From the NCBI RefSeq assembly GCF_000348905.1, contig NZ_AOFT01000002.1, forward strand, positions 248,001-312,000: a stretch of DNA of 64,000 bases, written 5' to 3'. A program made the translations under genes and the position numbers. Within the stretch, counting starts at the first letter, position 1. Each line of letters opens with the position of its first letter. This document shows, in pieces, positions 1-10,294 of this stretch. The DNA comes from Bhargavaea cecembensis DSE10 (GTDB taxonomy: Bacteria > Bacillota > Bacilli > Bacillales_A > Planococcaceae). The notes under the pieces were generated by a model that had not been told where the DNA came from, did not search any database, and saw nothing but the letters and a program-made list of their open reading frames with translations.

Positions 1-54
1 CTTGCGCGCAAAGCTGCTCACCATTTTGGGCAGCTGGAATGTGTACACTCTCAT
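1..54 (-). CDS. spoVM: SpoVM, spore coat anchoring peptide (3' end outside the window)
   Basis: A tiny reading frame starts with ATG at 52-54 and runs off the left edge after 18 codons (MRVYTFQLPKMVSSFARK). It matches the start of the 26-residue B. subtilis SpoVM (MKFYTIKLPKF...), an amphipathic helix that recognises the curved forespore membrane and anchors SpoIVA and the coat. A good ribosome binding site (AAAGGAG) lies just upstream, against the thiN stop codon. Its place directly after thiN is the same as in B. subtilis. The C-terminal residues cannot be seen. Confidence 0.85.
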   Translation of the reverse strand, partial: MRVYTFQLPKMVSSFARK

Positions 55-68
55 TTCGTCCGCTCCTT

Positions 69-719
69 TCAGGCATCGGTGCTTCTTACAACCAAACATA
101 TGCCTGTCTCGAATGAGATAGTACATTCCCCGCTGCCGGTTTCATTGCTCGTGAAGAGCGTCGTCCCCGGCAGGATCTCCGCATTTTCCGCTTCATACCT
201 GAATCCCCTGAGCGTCATTCCGGTCACCGGCCCGCCAAATGAAAAGAAAGAAATATACCGGTAGGGCCCTGCGTCCTGCAGCACATGCCTTCCCGGACGG
301 AGAAAGTAAAGTTCATTATTCGGATCGAGGATCCTGAATGTGATTTGCGGATGCTTTTCCTGGAGCCGGTAAACGGCATGCATGGCCGATTGCGCATGGT
401 CGAGACGTCCGCCCGTTACACCGGTGAGCGTGATGGTCGCGGGCTCCAGACGGATCGCACCGGCAAGTGCCAGTTCCGTGTCGGTCTCGTCCTTCTCCTC
501 CCCGACGCGGAGCACCCGGTCCGATGAAGATGAGATTTCCAGGAACTCCTCCTCCGTGACGGAGTCAAAATCCCCGACGGATAGGGCAGGACGGATGCCG
601 AGGCGCACAAGGCGGAGCGCACCGCGGTCGGCCCCGATAAACACGGCGTTCCCTCCCGCATCCGGGCGGATCCCGGCAACACCCGGTCCTCCTGCCACGA
701 CCACAGCTTCACGGATCAT
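69..719 (-). CDS. thiN: Thiamine pyrophosphokinase
   Basis: This 216-residue cytosolic enzyme transfers pyrophosphate from ATP to thiamine to make thiamine pyrophosphate. The N-terminal domain shows the family signature GDFDS near residue 49, then an acidic stretch (EKDETDTE) that binds metal and ATP, and the [10 protein letters not shown] motif near residue 100. Length is normal for ThiN. Its ATG overlaps the rpe stop (ATGA), so the two genes are translationally coupled, and spoVM follows at once. Start choice is fixed by this overlap and by the near N-terminal VVVAGG strand. Confidence 0.95.
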   Translation of the reverse strand: MIREAVVVAGGPGVAGIRPDAGGNAVFIGADRGALRLVRLGIRPALSVGDFDSVTEEEFLEISSSSDRVLRVGEEKDETDTELALAGAIRLEPATITLTGVTGGRLDHAQSAMHAVYRLQEKHPQITFRILDPNNELYFLRPGRHVLQDAGPYRYISFFSFGGPVTGMTLRGFRYEAENAEILPGTTLFTSNETGSGECTISFETGICLVVRSTDA

Positions 720-1381
720 TGGAGTGCCGATACCCCTGCTTCGCGGATCGCAGCTATCGCTGCCGCCCGGTCATCCTTGTTGTAGATCGCAGACCCGGCC
801 ACAAACACATTCGCCCCCGCCTTGGCACATTCCGCGATCGTATCCGCAGTGATGCCGCCGTCCACCTCGATCTCGGTGGAAAGGCCCCGCTCGCGGATCA
901 TCGCGCACACCTTGGCAATCTTCGGTACCACTTCCCGGATAAACGACTGGCCGCCGAACCCTGGGTTGACCGTCATCAGCAGCACCATATCCAGGTCATC
1001 GATCACATACTCGAGGACCTCATGAGGGGTATGGGGGTTCAGGACAACCCCCGCCTTCACTCCATGCGACCGGATCAGCTGGACGGTCCGGTGCAGGTGG
1101 GTGCACGCCTCCGCATGCACGGTGATAATGTCCGCCCCCGCCTCGGCAAAGTCGGCGATATAGCGGTCCGGGTCCGAAATCATCAGATGGACGTCAAGCG
1201 GCAGGTCCGTTACAGGACGGATTGCCTTGACGATATTCGGTCCCAGGGTGATGTTCGGCACAAAGTGACCGTCCATCACATCCACGTGAATGTAGTCGGC
1301 TCCCGCCTGTTCCACTTCCCTGACTTCCTCACCGAGTTTCGCGAAATCGGCAGACAGGATGGATGGTGCTATTTTGATCAT
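716..1381 (-). CDS. rpe: Ribulose-phosphate 3-epimerase
   Basis: A 221-residue TIM-barrel enzyme that interconverts D-ribulose 5-phosphate and D-xylulose 5-phosphate in the pentose phosphate pathway. The sequence starts [10 protein letters not shown], and has the metal-binding segments [12 protein letters not shown] (near residue 33) and HLMISDP, the flexible loop [10 protein letters not shown] and the second catalytic Asp segment EVDGGI. It is full length. It overlaps rsgA by 4 bp upstream and thiN by 4 bp downstream, as in the B. subtilis rsgA-rpe-thiN run. Confidence 0.97.
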   Translation of the reverse strand: MIKIAPSILSADFAKLGEEVREVEQAGADYIHVDVMDGHFVPNITLGPNIVKAIRPVTDLPLDVHLMISDPDRYIADFAEAGADIITVHAEACTHLHRTVQLIRSHGVKAGVVLNPHTPHEVLEYVIDDLDMVLLMTVNPGFGGQSFIREVVPKIAKVCAMIRERGLSTEIEVDGGITADTIAECAKAGANVFVAGSAIYNKDDRAAAIAAIREAGVSALQ

Positions 1382-2265
1382 GATGGATACCTCGGCTTTC
1401 GGTCTATGATTTCCTGCAGGAACTGTACGTAATGGTCATACCTGAACTGCTCGGCTTCTCCGGATTCGACAGCGGCCTTTACCGCACATTTCGGCTCCTT
1501 CAGATGCAGGCAGCCCCTGAACTTGCAGTTTTCGGACAGCTCCGCAAATTCGGCGAAGCAGCCGGCCAATTCCTCTTTCTCAATATGGTCAAAATCGAGC
1601 GAACTGAAGCCCGGCGTATCCGCCACCAGGCCGCCGGCAAACTCGATCAGTTCAACGTGACGGGTCGTATGCCGGCCGCGGCCGAGCGAATCGGAGATTT
1701 CATCCGTTTTCAGTTCGAGTTCCGGCATGAGGGTGTTGAGCAGGGTCGACTTTCCGACTCCCGATTGGCCGGTCAGCACAGTTGTCCTGGCCTCGATGAT
1801 CGGACCGAGCTCCTCGGAGATCGCCCCGTCTCCCATATTGGTTTTCAGCACCGTGTAGCCGATGCCCCGGTAGTAATCCATGTACCTCCGGATATGCGCC
1901 GCATCGTTTTCATCCAGCAGGTCGGTCTTGGTCAGGATGATGACCGGCTCGACCCCGTAGGATTCGATGACGGCAAGGAACCGGTCAAGCAGCTTCGGAG
2001 AAAAGTTCGGCTCTTTGACCGAGAAGACGAGGAGCGCCTGGTCAACATTGGCGATCGGAGGCCGGACAAGTTCGTTCTTGCGCTCATGGACGTTCACGAT
2101 GACGGCGTCATTTTCACCGTCTTTTTCGTAGTCGACAAAGTCCCCGACAAGCGGAGTGACACCGCGCACCCTGAAGACCCCTCGCCCTTTGCTGCGCACC
2201 ATCTCGCCATCGTCATACAAATAGTAGAACCCGCTCAGTGCCTTGCGGATCTGGCCCTGTTTCAA
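1378..2265 (-). CDS. rsgA: Small ribosomal subunit biogenesis GTPase RsgA
   Basis: A circularly permuted GTPase that checks late 30S maturation. An N-terminal OB-fold is followed by the G4 motif TKTD, then the P-loop GQSGVGKST, the DTPGF (G3) motif and a C-terminal zinc site (C-x-H and flanking Cys in [14 protein letters not shown]). I place the start at TTG (2263-2265), giving [15 protein letters not shown]. This fits the B. subtilis N-terminus, gives 295 residues, and has a GGAAGGTG ribosome binding site 5' of it. A longer frame from 2310 has no such support. It follows prkC closely. Confidence 0.93.
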   Translation of the reverse strand: MKQGQIRKALSGFYYLYDDGEMVRSKGRGVFRVRGVTPLVGDFVDYEKDGENDAVIVNVHERKNELVRPPIANVDQALLVFSVKEPNFSPKLLDRFLAVIESYGVEPVIILTKTDLLDENDAAHIRRYMDYYRGIGYTVLKTNMGDGAISEELGPIIEARTTVLTGQSGVGKSTLLNTLMPELELKTDEISDSLGRGRHTTRHVELIEFAGGLVADTPGFSSLDFDHIEKEELAGCFAEFAELSENCKFRGCLHLKEPKCAVKAAVESGEAEQFRYDHYVQFLQEIIDRKPRYPS

Positions 2266-2316
2266 ACTTTCACCTTCCCTTTCCGAATTGTCAGCGGCTG
2301 CTGCGTGCATCAGCTT

Positions 2317-4260
2317 CTATTCATATGGAATTGTTGCTTCATCGATCGTGTCTCCGTCGCGGACAATTTTGTAGGCCCCGGTCTGTCCCTCGCTGATCTC
2401 AAGGCGGATGCGCCTTGTCTCATCTGCAGAGATCGCAAATGATTCTGCCGGCTGATCCATCGTCCGGGTATTGTCCCGGATATAGATCTCCACTGCCTGT
2501 TCTGCACCCTCTTCCGCCGGTTCGTACGGTATGGTGATTGACTGGATGTAGGTCTTGACCGGCTTCGACTCCGGGCCTTTGGAGAGGACAACTTCAATGG
2601 TGCTGCCTTTTTCAAGCTCCGTTCCGGCTTCCGGATTCTGGGAGATCACCTTGCCGGCCTCGATGCTGCCGGATGGCTGTTCGGCCACGATCCGGATATT
2701 GAACCCGGACCGTTTGGCGTAGTCGTTCAGCTGCTGCTCATCAAATCCGGACAGGTCTTCGGTTCCGATCATTTCGACGCCCTTGCTGACCGTGAGCACC
2801 AGGTCAGTCTGGGAAGGGGCGATTTCTTCACCCGCTTCGGGTTCTTGGCTGATGATTGTTCCGGGTGCCTCTTCGGAAAACACTTCGTTGACTTCCACAT
2901 TCCGGAAACCATAATCTTCTATGACATCAGAAATGGCCTCATGGTCACGGCCGGTAAAATCGGTCAGCTCGACTTTCTCAGGTCCCATGCTGACCACCAG
3001 GTCGATGGTTTCTCCCTCATCACGGACACGCCCTGCCTGCGGACTCGTCCGGATGACGGATCCTTCCCCGATGTCCGCCGAATGTTCTTCATTTATATCC
3101 CCGGCAAGGAAACCGGCCTGCTCTAGCTCCGCAGATGCTTCTTCCACGGTCATGCCGGCAACATCCGGCACTTCAGCCTGCCTGGTTCCGATTACACCGG
3201 TCATATAAAGGACGATGCCTGCGATCAGGGCAAGCAGGATGATTCCGCCCAAAACGAAGGGCCATTTTTTCCGCTTTTTCTTTTTTGGTGCCTGTGGTTC
3301 ATCTGCCGGCTCCGTTGAAGGCGGCACAACAGGCTTGGGGCCTATTGTCTTTTCTGACGTAGGCTCATCCCTGATGACCGGGATGGCCCTTGTCGCTTCC
3401 TCGTCGATTGGCGGCGGCTCGTACGGAGCTTCACCGGAACGTTCGGGCGACAGGACGGTATGAAGGTCCCGGAGCATCGCATCAGCGGAAGGATAGCGGG
3501 CTGCCGAATCTTTGGCAGTTGCTTTCAGGATGACATTTTCAAGGCTTTGCGGAATTTCAGGCCTGAGTGCACGGACCGAAGGAGTCTGTTCCTGGAGATG
3601 CTTCAGTGCGATGGAAACCGCCGATTCACCCGAGAACGGCAGTTTTCCCGTCAGAATCTCGAACAGGACGATCCCCAATGAGTAGATATCGGTCCGCTCT
3701 GTCGCCATCCCGCCTCGCGCCTGCTCGGGTGACAGATAGTGGACCGTCCCCATCACCGAATTGGTGCGTGTAAGCGCAGTGGCGGACAGCGCCATTGCAA
3801 TCCCGAAATCGGTCAGTTTCACCTGCCCTTCACGGTCCATCAGGATGTTCTGCGGTTTGATGTCCCGGTGGATGATGCCATGTATATGGGCCGCCGTGAT
3901 GCCCGAACATAATTGTTTCATGATCTCCACAGCTTCCGCCGGCGCGAGCGGAGCCCGGTCCTTGATGTATTCCTTAAGTGTCTGGCCCTCCACGTATTCC
4001 ATGACCAGGTACTGCAGGTCCCCGTCTTCGCCGACATCATAGATGTTGACGATATTCGGATGGACGAGCGAAGTGGCAGACAGGGCTTCCCGCTGGAAGC
4101 GTTTCCTGAGCTCATTTTCATCCGAGAAATCCTGCCTGAGGACCTTGATTGCGACCGGGCGGTCCAGAATGATATCCTGCGCGAGATAGACGGTGGACAT
4201 TCCGCCTCCGCCCAGCAGGCCGAGGACTTCATAACGTCCGCTGATCCGTTTTCCGATCAT
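2317..4260 (-). CDS. prkC: PASTA-domain Ser/Thr protein kinase PrkC
   Basis: A membrane receptor kinase of 647 residues. The cytosolic kinase (about 1-270) has a Gly-rich loop (LGGGG), AIK lysine at 39, HRDIKPQN with the catalytic Asp at 133, and DFG at 151-153. A charged linker ends in a Lys-rich stretch before a single membrane helix (about 334-356). Three extracellular PASTA repeats follow (about 363-426, 429-495, 497-562), then a C-terminal domain. Family members sense muropeptides or lipid II and control germination and growth. The start overlaps the stop of the phosphatase gene stp, its usual partner. Confidence 0.97.
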   Translation of the reverse strand: MIGKRISGRYEVLGLLGGGGMSTVYLAQDIILDRPVAIKVLRQDFSDENELRKRFQREALSATSLVHPNIVNIYDVGEDGDLQYLVMEYVEGQTLKEYIKDRAPLAPAEAVEIMKQLCSGITAAHIHGIIHRDIKPQNILMDREGQVKLTDFGIAMALSATALTRTNSVMGTVHYLSPEQARGGMATERTDIYSLGIVLFEILTGKLPFSGESAVSIALKHLQEQTPSVRALRPEIPQSLENVILKATAKDSAARYPSADAMLRDLHTVLSPERSGEAPYEPPPIDEEATRAIPVIRDEPTSEKTIGPKPVVPPSTEPADEPQAPKKKKRKKWPFVLGGIILLALIAGIVLYMTGVIGTRQAEVPDVAGMTVEEASAELEQAGFLAGDINEEHSADIGEGSVIRTSPQAGRVRDEGETIDLVVSMGPEKVELTDFTGRDHEAISDVIEDYGFRNVEVNEVFSEEAPGTIISQEPEAGEEIAPSQTDLVLTVSKGVEMIGTEDLSGFDEQQLNDYAKRSGFNIRIVAEQPSGSIEAGKVISQNPEAGTELEKGSTIEVVLSKGPESKPVKTYIQSITIPYEPAEEGAEQAVEIYIRDNTRTMDQPAESFAISADETRRIRLEISEGQTGAYKIVRDGDTIDEATIPYE

Positions 4261-5018
4261 CCGGCATCAGCCTCCCGAACGCCATTGTCAATCAGGATGA
4301 CGGAGATATTGTCTTCGCCGCCCCGCTCATTGGCAAGATCGACAAGGGCATCCGCACGCTCTGTCGCGGTACCTTCCCCGGCCACTGCCTCCGCAATTTC
4401 GGTATCCCCAAGTTTATTGCTCAGGCCGTCGGAACAGAGCAGGAGCGCGCTCCCTTCCGGCAGCCGGAGAGGAATGATGTCCGGTTCAACTGTGTCATCC
4501 GTACCCAAAGCCTTCATGATGAAGTTCCGTTTCGGGTGGATGCGCGCTTCCTCTTCGGTGATTTCTCCGGAATCGACAAGCAGGCTGACAAGGGAATGAT
4601 CCTTTGTCACCTGTTCGAAGCCTTCCGGTCCCAGCCTGTACGTCCGGCTGTCCCCGATATGGCACAGTGTCACTTCTTTCCCTGCAATCACTGCCGCTTC
4701 GAGTGTCGTCCCCATGCCCCTGCATTCCTCATTGGAACGTGCATGTTCGAGAAGGCTGCGGTTCAGCCTCTCTGTCACGTCTGAAAGCCAGTCGGCCCGG
4801 CTATTATCCGAACTGAGGAAGGAGATGTCGGCCTTGCCGAATTCTTCACCGAAACCCTCGACGGCCATCCGGCTTGCCGTATCACCGCCATTATGGCCGC
4901 CCATTCCGTCTGCGACCACAGCCAGCAGGAACCGGCCGCCTTCCCTTGTGAAGAGGCCGGTCCGGTCTTCATTGATGCGCCTTTTCATCCCGACATGCGT
5001 CCGGACTGCAACTTCCAC
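4257..5018 (-). CDS. stp: PP2C-type Ser/Thr protein phosphatase, partner of PrkC
   Basis: A 253-residue PPM/PP2C metal-dependent phosphatase (B. subtilis PrpC). Visible motifs are RxxNED near the N-terminus, VVADGMGGHNGG with two metal-binding Asp/Gly positions, IGDSRTY, LLCSDGLSN and GEDNISVI at the end. It removes phosphate groups placed by PrkC. The start codon is GTG, with GGGGGAG seven bases upstream. The gene lies directly after rsmB; in B. subtilis rlmN sits between the two, but only 60 bases separate them here. Confidence 0.96.
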   Translation of the reverse strand: MEVAVRTHVGMKRRINEDRTGLFTREGGRFLLAVVADGMGGHNGGDTASRMAVEGFGEEFGKADISFLSSDNSRADWLSDVTERLNRSLLEHARSNEECRGMGTTLEAAVIAGKEVTLCHIGDSRTYRLGPEGFEQVTKDHSLVSLLVDSGEITEEEARIHPKRNFIMKALGTDDTVEPDIIPLRLPEGSALLLCSDGLSNKLGDTEIAEAVAGEGTATERADALVDLANERGGEDNISVILIDNGVREADAG

Positions 5019-5078
5019 TTTGACTCCCCCGTTTCCTTTTGCGGACTCCCCTCATATTTCCGGGTCCGGTCCGCCGGC

Positions 5079-6428
5079 TTATTCCGGTTTTCTGAATGCG
5101 GCCACAAAAAATCCGTCACCGCCGAAATCCTGCGGCAAAACCTGAAGCATGCCGTCCTCGTAACGGAGATCTTCTGGCATCGATTTCCGGAGATCCACGC
5201 GTTCGAGATCCGGATGGGCCTCCAGGAATGCCTCTGCCGTCATGCGGTTTTCTTCCCTGTCGACCGTACAGGTGCTATAGACAAGCAGGCCGCCGGGCTT
5301 CAGGAGTTGATAGGCCTCTTCCAGCAGGCTTTTCTGGATGTCCGGCAATCTGCCGATTTCATCTTCCGACTTGGAATATTTGATATCCGGCTTTCTCCTG
5401 ATGACGCCGAGCCCGCTGCACGGTGCATCAACGAGGATCCGGTCGAAAGATGCCGGCTCCAGGCTTCCCGCCAGTTCACGGCTGTCAGCGGAACCTGTCC
5501 GGATATTATCCAGTCCGAGCCGGGCCGCGTTCTGGCCGATGAGTTTCACCTTGTGCGGATGTAGGTCGAATGCCCGCACTTCGCCGGTGTTTTCCATCCG
5601 TTCTGCGATGTGGGTCGTTTTGCCGCCGGGCGCCGCGCACATGTCAAGCACCGACATGCCCGGCCCCGGGTCCAGTGCCATGACGGGAAGCATCGAGCTT
5701 TCGTCCTGGATGGTGACAAAACCTTCCCGGAATGCCCGGCTTCTGGCGGCATTGCCTCCGCGGATACGGACCGCATCCTGCACAACGGGGCTCGGTTCGG
5801 CCCTGAAGCCTTCTTCCCCGAGCATGTCCAAGACTTCCTCACGTGTGGCCTTCGTCCGGTTCACCCTCACTGTCTGGATAGGAGGTTCGTTGTTCGCAAG
5901 CGCCATTTCTCGCGCCGTTTCTTTGCCATACTGTTCCGCCCAGCGGCGGATCATCCACTCGGGATGGCTCGTTTCGACCGCGGTCCGCTCTTCCCAAGTC
6001 AGGTTGCTCCCGATTTCCCTCGGGCCTTTCCTCAAGAAAGAGCGGAGAATTCCGTTGACCAGCGATGCGATTCCTTTATGGCCGCGCCGCTTGGCAATCT
6101 CTACCGCTTCATTCACCGCGGCGTGCGGCGGAATCTTCGACAGGTAGACGATCTGGTAGACCGACAGCCTCAGGAGCTCCCGCACCCAGTCATCAAGTTT
6201 GCCCCGTACCAGCGGCTCAAGATGATAATCAAGTGTCATCCGGTGCTGCAGCGTGCCGTATGTCAGTTCCGTAAGAAGGGACCGGTCCTTGTCATCAAGG
6301 CCATACGTTTCGATCGTGCGGTTCAGCAGCAGGTTGCTGTAGGCCTGGTCGCGCTCTACCGACAGCAGGATGCTGAGTGCCGCGTCCCTGACGTTCCCGT
6401 CCCATCTTTTCTCTTTTTTGCGGCTCAT
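5079..6428 (-). CDS. rsmB: 16S rRNA (cytosine-967-C5) methyltransferase RsmB
   Basis: A 449-residue two-domain protein. The N-terminal NusB-like RNA-binding domain (about 1-140) is followed by a Rossmann methyltransferase domain. SAM binding is shown by [13 protein letters not shown] near residue 260. The two family cysteines are present in [15 protein letters not shown] and in [12 protein letters not shown]. The start overlaps the fmt stop by 4 bp. It methylates C967 of 16S rRNA. The order def-fmt-rsmB is conserved in Bacillales. Confidence 0.95.
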   Translation of the reverse strand: MSRKKEKRWDGNVRDAALSILLSVERDQAYSNLLLNRTIETYGLDDKDRSLLTELTYGTLQHRMTLDYHLEPLVRGKLDDWVRELLRLSVYQIVYLSKIPPHAAVNEAVEIAKRRGHKGIASLVNGILRSFLRKGPREIGSNLTWEERTAVETSHPEWMIRRWAEQYGKETAREMALANNEPPIQTVRVNRTKATREEVLDMLGEEGFRAEPSPVVQDAVRIRGGNAARSRAFREGFVTIQDESSMLPVMALDPGPGMSVLDMCAAPGGKTTHIAERMENTGEVRAFDLHPHKVKLIGQNAARLGLDNIRTGSADSRELAGSLEPASFDRILVDAPCSGLGVIRRKPDIKYSKSEDEIGRLPDIQKSLLEEAYQLLKPGGLLVYSTCTVDREENRMTAEAFLEAHPDLERVDLRKSMPEDLRYEDGMLQVLPQDFGGDGFFVAAFRKPE

Positions 6429-7366
6429 TCGAAACGGTCTCCCGGTTTGATGTGGGATCCGGCCCCGTTCAGGTATCCCCGGGTCTCCATCCGCTTTTTG
6501 CCTGACGGCTGGAGTTCAAGAATCCGGACAGCCGTTCCGTCGCCGGCCTGCACCGTGATGGTGCCGTCATCTGTCGAAATGATTTCACCGGGGGATGTGC
6601 CTGACTTGCCCGCAGCTTTTTCGGAGCGCCAGATTTTCACGGTCTTCCCGTCCAGTTCGGTGTAGGCAACCGGCCATGGGCTGAGGCCCCGGATCTGATT
6701 GTGCACCGCGCTACCAGGCTTCGCCCAGTCGATGCGCTCCTGCTCCCGTTTGATGTTTCCCGCGAACGTGGCTTTTTCATGGTCCTGGGTGATACGGTCG
6801 TTCTTGCCGGCGATGACGGCCGGAAGCGTTTCTTTCAATAGACGGGTACCGGCTTCCGAAAGCCGTTCGAACAGCTCGCCGGTGTTGTCGTTTTCACCGA
6901 TCGGCACGCGCACCTGGGAAATGATGTCGCCTGCATCCAGCTTTTCTGCCATATACATGATGGTGACGCCCGTCTCCTCCCTGCCGTCAATAATGGCCTG
7001 GTGGATCGGCGCGCCGCCCCTGTACTCGGGCAGCAGTGACGCATGGACATTCAGGCAGCCGAGCGGAGGCGCGTCCAACAGCTCCTTCGGAAGAATCTGG
7101 CCGAATGCGGCCGTGACGATCAGGTCCGGCTCGAGCGAAAGAATCTCGTCCAGCTCCGCTGATCCTCTCAGCTTGCCCGGCTGGATGACCGGGAGTCCGA
7201 GCCGGAGCGCCTCCTCCTTGACCGGCGGAGGCGTCAGGACCCGCTTTCGCCCGACGGGACGGTCCGGCTGCGTAACAGCAGCCAGGAGGTCGTAACCCTC
7301 TTCATGAAGCATGCGGAGGATCGGCACGGAAAAGTCCGGAGTCCCCATGAATACGATTCGCGTCAT
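6425..7366 (-). CDS. fmt: Methionyl-tRNA formyltransferase
   Basis: A 313-residue cytosolic enzyme that formylates the initiator Met-tRNA from 10-formyl-THF. The N-terminal domain carries [10 protein letters not shown] and the substrate-binding [18 protein letters not shown], with the conserved SLLPxxRG signature. The C-terminal OB-fold region (about 207-313) binds tRNA. It overlaps def upstream and rsmB downstream by 4 bp each, so formylation and deformylation are encoded side by side. Confidence 0.97.
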   Translation of the reverse strand: MTRIVFMGTPDFSVPILRMLHEEGYDLLAAVTQPDRPVGRKRVLTPPPVKEEALRLGLPVIQPGKLRGSAELDEILSLEPDLIVTAAFGQILPKELLDAPPLGCLNVHASLLPEYRGGAPIHQAIIDGREETGVTIMYMAEKLDAGDIISQVRVPIGENDNTGELFERLSEAGTRLLKETLPAVIAGKNDRITQDHEKATFAGNIKREQERIDWAKPGSAVHNQIRGLSPWPVAYTELDGKTVKIWRSEKAAGKSGTSPGEIISTDDGTITVQAGDGTAVRILELQPSGKKRMETRGYLNGAGSHIKPGDRFE

Positions 7367-7857
7367 TCCTCTTCCTCCTCTTCCGCCGCTTCCAGTTCTT
7401 CCTCCGGAACGACCCGGATGATTTTCGAGTCGAACAGGATGCCGTCCAGGTGGTCGATCTCGTGGAGGATCGCCCTTGCCTCGTAATCCTCCGCTTCCAG
7501 CTCATACCATGAGCCGTCGCGGTCCTGGGCGTGCACCTTTACATGATAGGGCCGCTCCACTTCGCCGTAGAGGCCCGGAAAGCTCAGGCAGCCTTCCACT
7601 TCGGTTTCTTTGCCGCCCGTTGCAACCACTTCGGGGTTGATGAGCCAGATCGGATCCTGGCCCTCGCCGAGATCGACGATGGCCGCGCGGATGGCTTCAC
7701 CGACCTGCGGGGCAGCGATGCCGATGCCGTCAGCATCGATCATCGTCTCGTACATATCGTCCAAAAGCACCTGCAGCCCGTCACCGAAATCGGTGACCGG
7801 CTTGCAGGATTCCGTCAGTATCGGGGACGGATGTTGCACTATTTTAAGAATTGCCAT
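7363..7857 (-). CDS. def: Peptide deformylase
   Basis: A 164-residue metalloenzyme that removes the N-formyl group from new proteins. All three family motifs are present: [18 protein letters not shown] (metal Cys) and HEIDHLDG (metal His residues and catalytic Glu). This is the short B. subtilis DefA type. The C-terminus ends in an unusual run of glutamates ([13 protein letters not shown]), which may be a disordered tail. It lies 28 bp after priA and overlaps fmt. Confidence 0.97.
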   Translation of the reverse strand: MAILKIVQHPSPILTESCKPVTDFGDGLQVLLDDMYETMIDADGIGIAAPQVGEAIRAAIVDLGEGQDPIWLINPEVVATGGKETEVEGCLSFPGLYGEVERPYHVKVHAQDRDGSWYELEAEDYEARAILHEIDHLDGILFDSKIIRVVPEEELEAAEEEEEE

Positions 7858-7885
7858 TGATGATTCCCCATTTCCGTTGCCGGGT

Positions 7886-10294
7886 TCAGCTGATGGAGGA
7901 AGGATTCATATCGATCGACATGAGAATGCCTTCTTTCATCCAGCTGCTTCTGTAGATTTTCACAAGATCCGTCAGAACCCCGGCCAGCTTCGGTTCTTTT
8001 TTGTATTTTATCAGACATTGATAGCGATATCTATTGTTCACGCGGGCCACCTCCGCTGCCGTCGGGCCGATGATGACGGTGTCCGGCCCCAGCTTCCCGG
8101 ACAGGTAGCGCACCGCGTTTCCGGCGGTTTCCGATACCTTCAGAAGATCCTCGTGGGAGAACTGAATCAGCGTCACAAAATAAAACGGCGGATAGGAATA
8201 CCGCTTGCGGTTCCCCATTTCAATCGCATAAAAAGGCTCATAGGCCTGGTCCTTGGCCAGCTCCACCGCATAATGTTCCGGAGCGTAGGTCTGGACGATG
8301 ACCTCCCCTTCCTTTTCATGCCGCCCGGCACGGCCGCTTACCTGTGTAAGGAGCTGGAACGTCTTCTCGGCCGCCCTGAAGTCGGCCAGCCGGAGCATTG
8401 TGTCAGCGGACAGCACACCGACCAGCGTGATGTTGGGAAAGTCGAGCCCTTTTGCGATCATCTGGGTTCCCAGGAGGATATCCGCATCGCCTTCGCCGAA
8501 TTGCCGGAGCAGCCGTTCATGGGCGCCTTTCTGTCGCGTCGTGTCCACATCCATCCGCAGCACGCGCGCTTCCGGCAGCAGCCGGTGAAGTTCTTCCTGC
8601 ACTTTCTGGGTGCCCGTCCCGAAAAAGCGGATATGTTCACTTCCGCATTCGGGACAGGTGAGCGGGACCGGCTCCTCATGTCCGCAATAATGGCATTGGA
8701 GACGCTCGGTCGCCCGGTGGTAGGTCAGCGAAATATCACAGTTCGGGCACTGGACGGACGTCCCGCAGTCGCGGCAGAGCACGAATGAAGAGTACCCCCT
8801 CCTGTTCAGGAACAGCACAGTCTGCTCGCCTTTTTCCAGCCTGTCCCGGATTGCCTCTGCCAGCGGGACAGAGAACATCGAGCGGTTGCCGTTTTTCAGT
8901 TCCTCGCGCATGTCGACGACCTGCACTTCCGGCAGCGGCTGTTTTTTCGCCCGCTCGGTGAGGGTCAAAAGCGAGTAGACGCCTTTACTTGCCCGTGCAT
9001 AGGATTCAAGCGACGGCGTTGCGCTGCCCAGGATAACCGGGCAGCCGTGCTCCTCCGAGCGGCGGATCGCCACATCCCTTGCATGGTAGCGCGGGCTGTC
9101 CTCCTGCTTGTAGCTGGATTCATGCTCTTCGTCCAGGATGATGACGCCCAGATTCCTGAACGGCGCGAAAACGGCGGAACGCGCACCGACGACGACCTTC
9201 ACTTCCCCGCGCTGCACCTTCCGCCATTCATCGTATTTTTCACCTGCGGACAGCCCGCTGTGCATGACGGCGACCATTGGGCCGAAGCGCCTTTTAAAGC
9301 GGGAGGTGATCTGCGGGGTCAGCGAAATTTCCGGAACCAGGACGATCGCTTCCTTGCCGAGGTCCAGGACATGGCGGATGACCTGCATGTACACCTCTGT
9401 TTTTCCGCTTCCCGTCACACCGTGAAGTAGGAATGTTTCAGCACGCCTGTCACCGACCGCCTGAGCGATTTCCCCTACTGCGGTCTCCTGCTCTATAGTG
9501 AGCGGCCCGGGCATGCCGCCGCTTTCCGGCATGAGGCCCGATTCCGGCTTCCGGTACACTTCCTCCTCCGTCTCCCGGGCAGCCCCTTTCTCAATCAGCG
9601 CCTTGACGGTCGCCCGTGTCGTGCCGGTGGCCTCCATCACATCTTTCGTCGGCACGGACAGGCCGATGTGTGTATCCATCCAATCAATCAGTTCCGCCTG
9701 CCGGCTCGCCGATTTCGGTAGGGATTCCCTGATCTCCATCAGCCGTTCGGATTCCCCGATATGAAGAACCTTCTCTGTTTTAATGTTCGTTCTCTGCCTG
9801 ACCGCGGTTTCAATCGAGACCTTCCCATCAGCAGCAAGACGCTTGAGCACGGGCAGAAGCCGTTCGCCGAATTCCTTGACTGCCACGACCCGCCGGTTCC
9901 GTGCAATTTCCGCTACTTCCCCGTCCAGTTTTTCCGGCTCGAGTATATGGACGGTTTTTTCGTACTTTGCCCGGAGCGCAGAAGGGAGCATCGCCTGGAG
10001 TGCATCAATCTCAAAGCAGAGCGTCGTCCGCTTCATCCAGTCTGCAAGCTGAAGCATCTCCCCGGTCAGGACCGGCTCGGGGTCGAGCAGTTCGTCGACC
10101 GGCTTCAGGCGGGCGGGCGGTACGTCGGTTTCCTCCTTTAGCCCGGTGACGAATCCGAGGACCTTGCGATTCCCGAAGGGGACCCTCACACGCGCACCGG
10201 GTTCGATGACTTCCGCCATTCCTTCCGGCACTGCGTAATCAAAAGGCCGGTCAACGGGGTGGGCAGAGACATCCGTGATGACTTCAGCGATCAT
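7886..10294 (-). CDS. priA: Primosomal replication restart helicase PriA
   Basis: An 802-residue superfamily 2 DNA helicase that reloads the replisome at stalled forks. It has an N-terminal 3'-DNA-binding domain (about 1-105), Walker A GVTGSGKTEVY, Walker B DEEH, helicase motif GSATPS, and an eight-cysteine zinc-binding insertion of CxxC pairs between about residues 510 and 555. I chose the ATG at 10292-10294 because GGGGGTG sits about eight bases upstream; an in-frame GTG lies three codons earlier. The start overlaps the coaBC stop. Confidence 0.96.
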   Translation of the reverse strand: MIAEVITDVSAHPVDRPFDYAVPEGMAEVIEPGARVRVPFGNRKVLGFVTGLKEETDVPPARLKPVDELLDPEPVLTGEMLQLADWMKRTTLCFEIDALQAMLPSALRAKYEKTVHILEPEKLDGEVAEIARNRRVVAVKEFGERLLPVLKRLAADGKVSIETAVRQRTNIKTEKVLHIGESERLMEIRESLPKSASRQAELIDWMDTHIGLSVPTKDVMEATGTTRATVKALIEKGAARETEEEVYRKPESGLMPESGGMPGPLTIEQETAVGEIAQAVGDRRAETFLLHGVTGSGKTEVYMQVIRHVLDLGKEAIVLVPEISLTPQITSRFKRRFGPMVAVMHSGLSAGEKYDEWRKVQRGEVKVVVGARSAVFAPFRNLGVIILDEEHESSYKQEDSPRYHARDVAIRRSEEHGCPVILGSATPSLESYARASKGVYSLLTLTERAKKQPLPEVQVVDMREELKNGNRSMFSVPLAEAIRDRLEKGEQTVLFLNRRGYSSFVLCRDCGTSVQCPNCDISLTYHRATERLQCHYCGHEEPVPLTCPECGSEHIRFFGTGTQKVQEELHRLLPEARVLRMDVDTTRQKGAHERLLRQFGEGDADILLGTQMIAKGLDFPNITLVGVLSADTMLRLADFRAAEKTFQLLTQVSGRAGRHEKEGEVIVQTYAPEHYAVELAKDQAYEPFYAIEMGNRKRYSYPPFYFVTLIQFSHEDLLKVSETAGNAVRYLSGKLGPDTVIIGPTAAEVARVNNRYRYQCLIKYKKEPKLAGVLTDLVKIYRSSWMKEGILMSIDMNPSSIS

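Noticed and set aside
719-1432. Plus-strand frames opposite rpe and many similar frames opposite other genes
   Set aside because: They are the expected open antisense frames of GC-rich coding DNA and show no family motifs.
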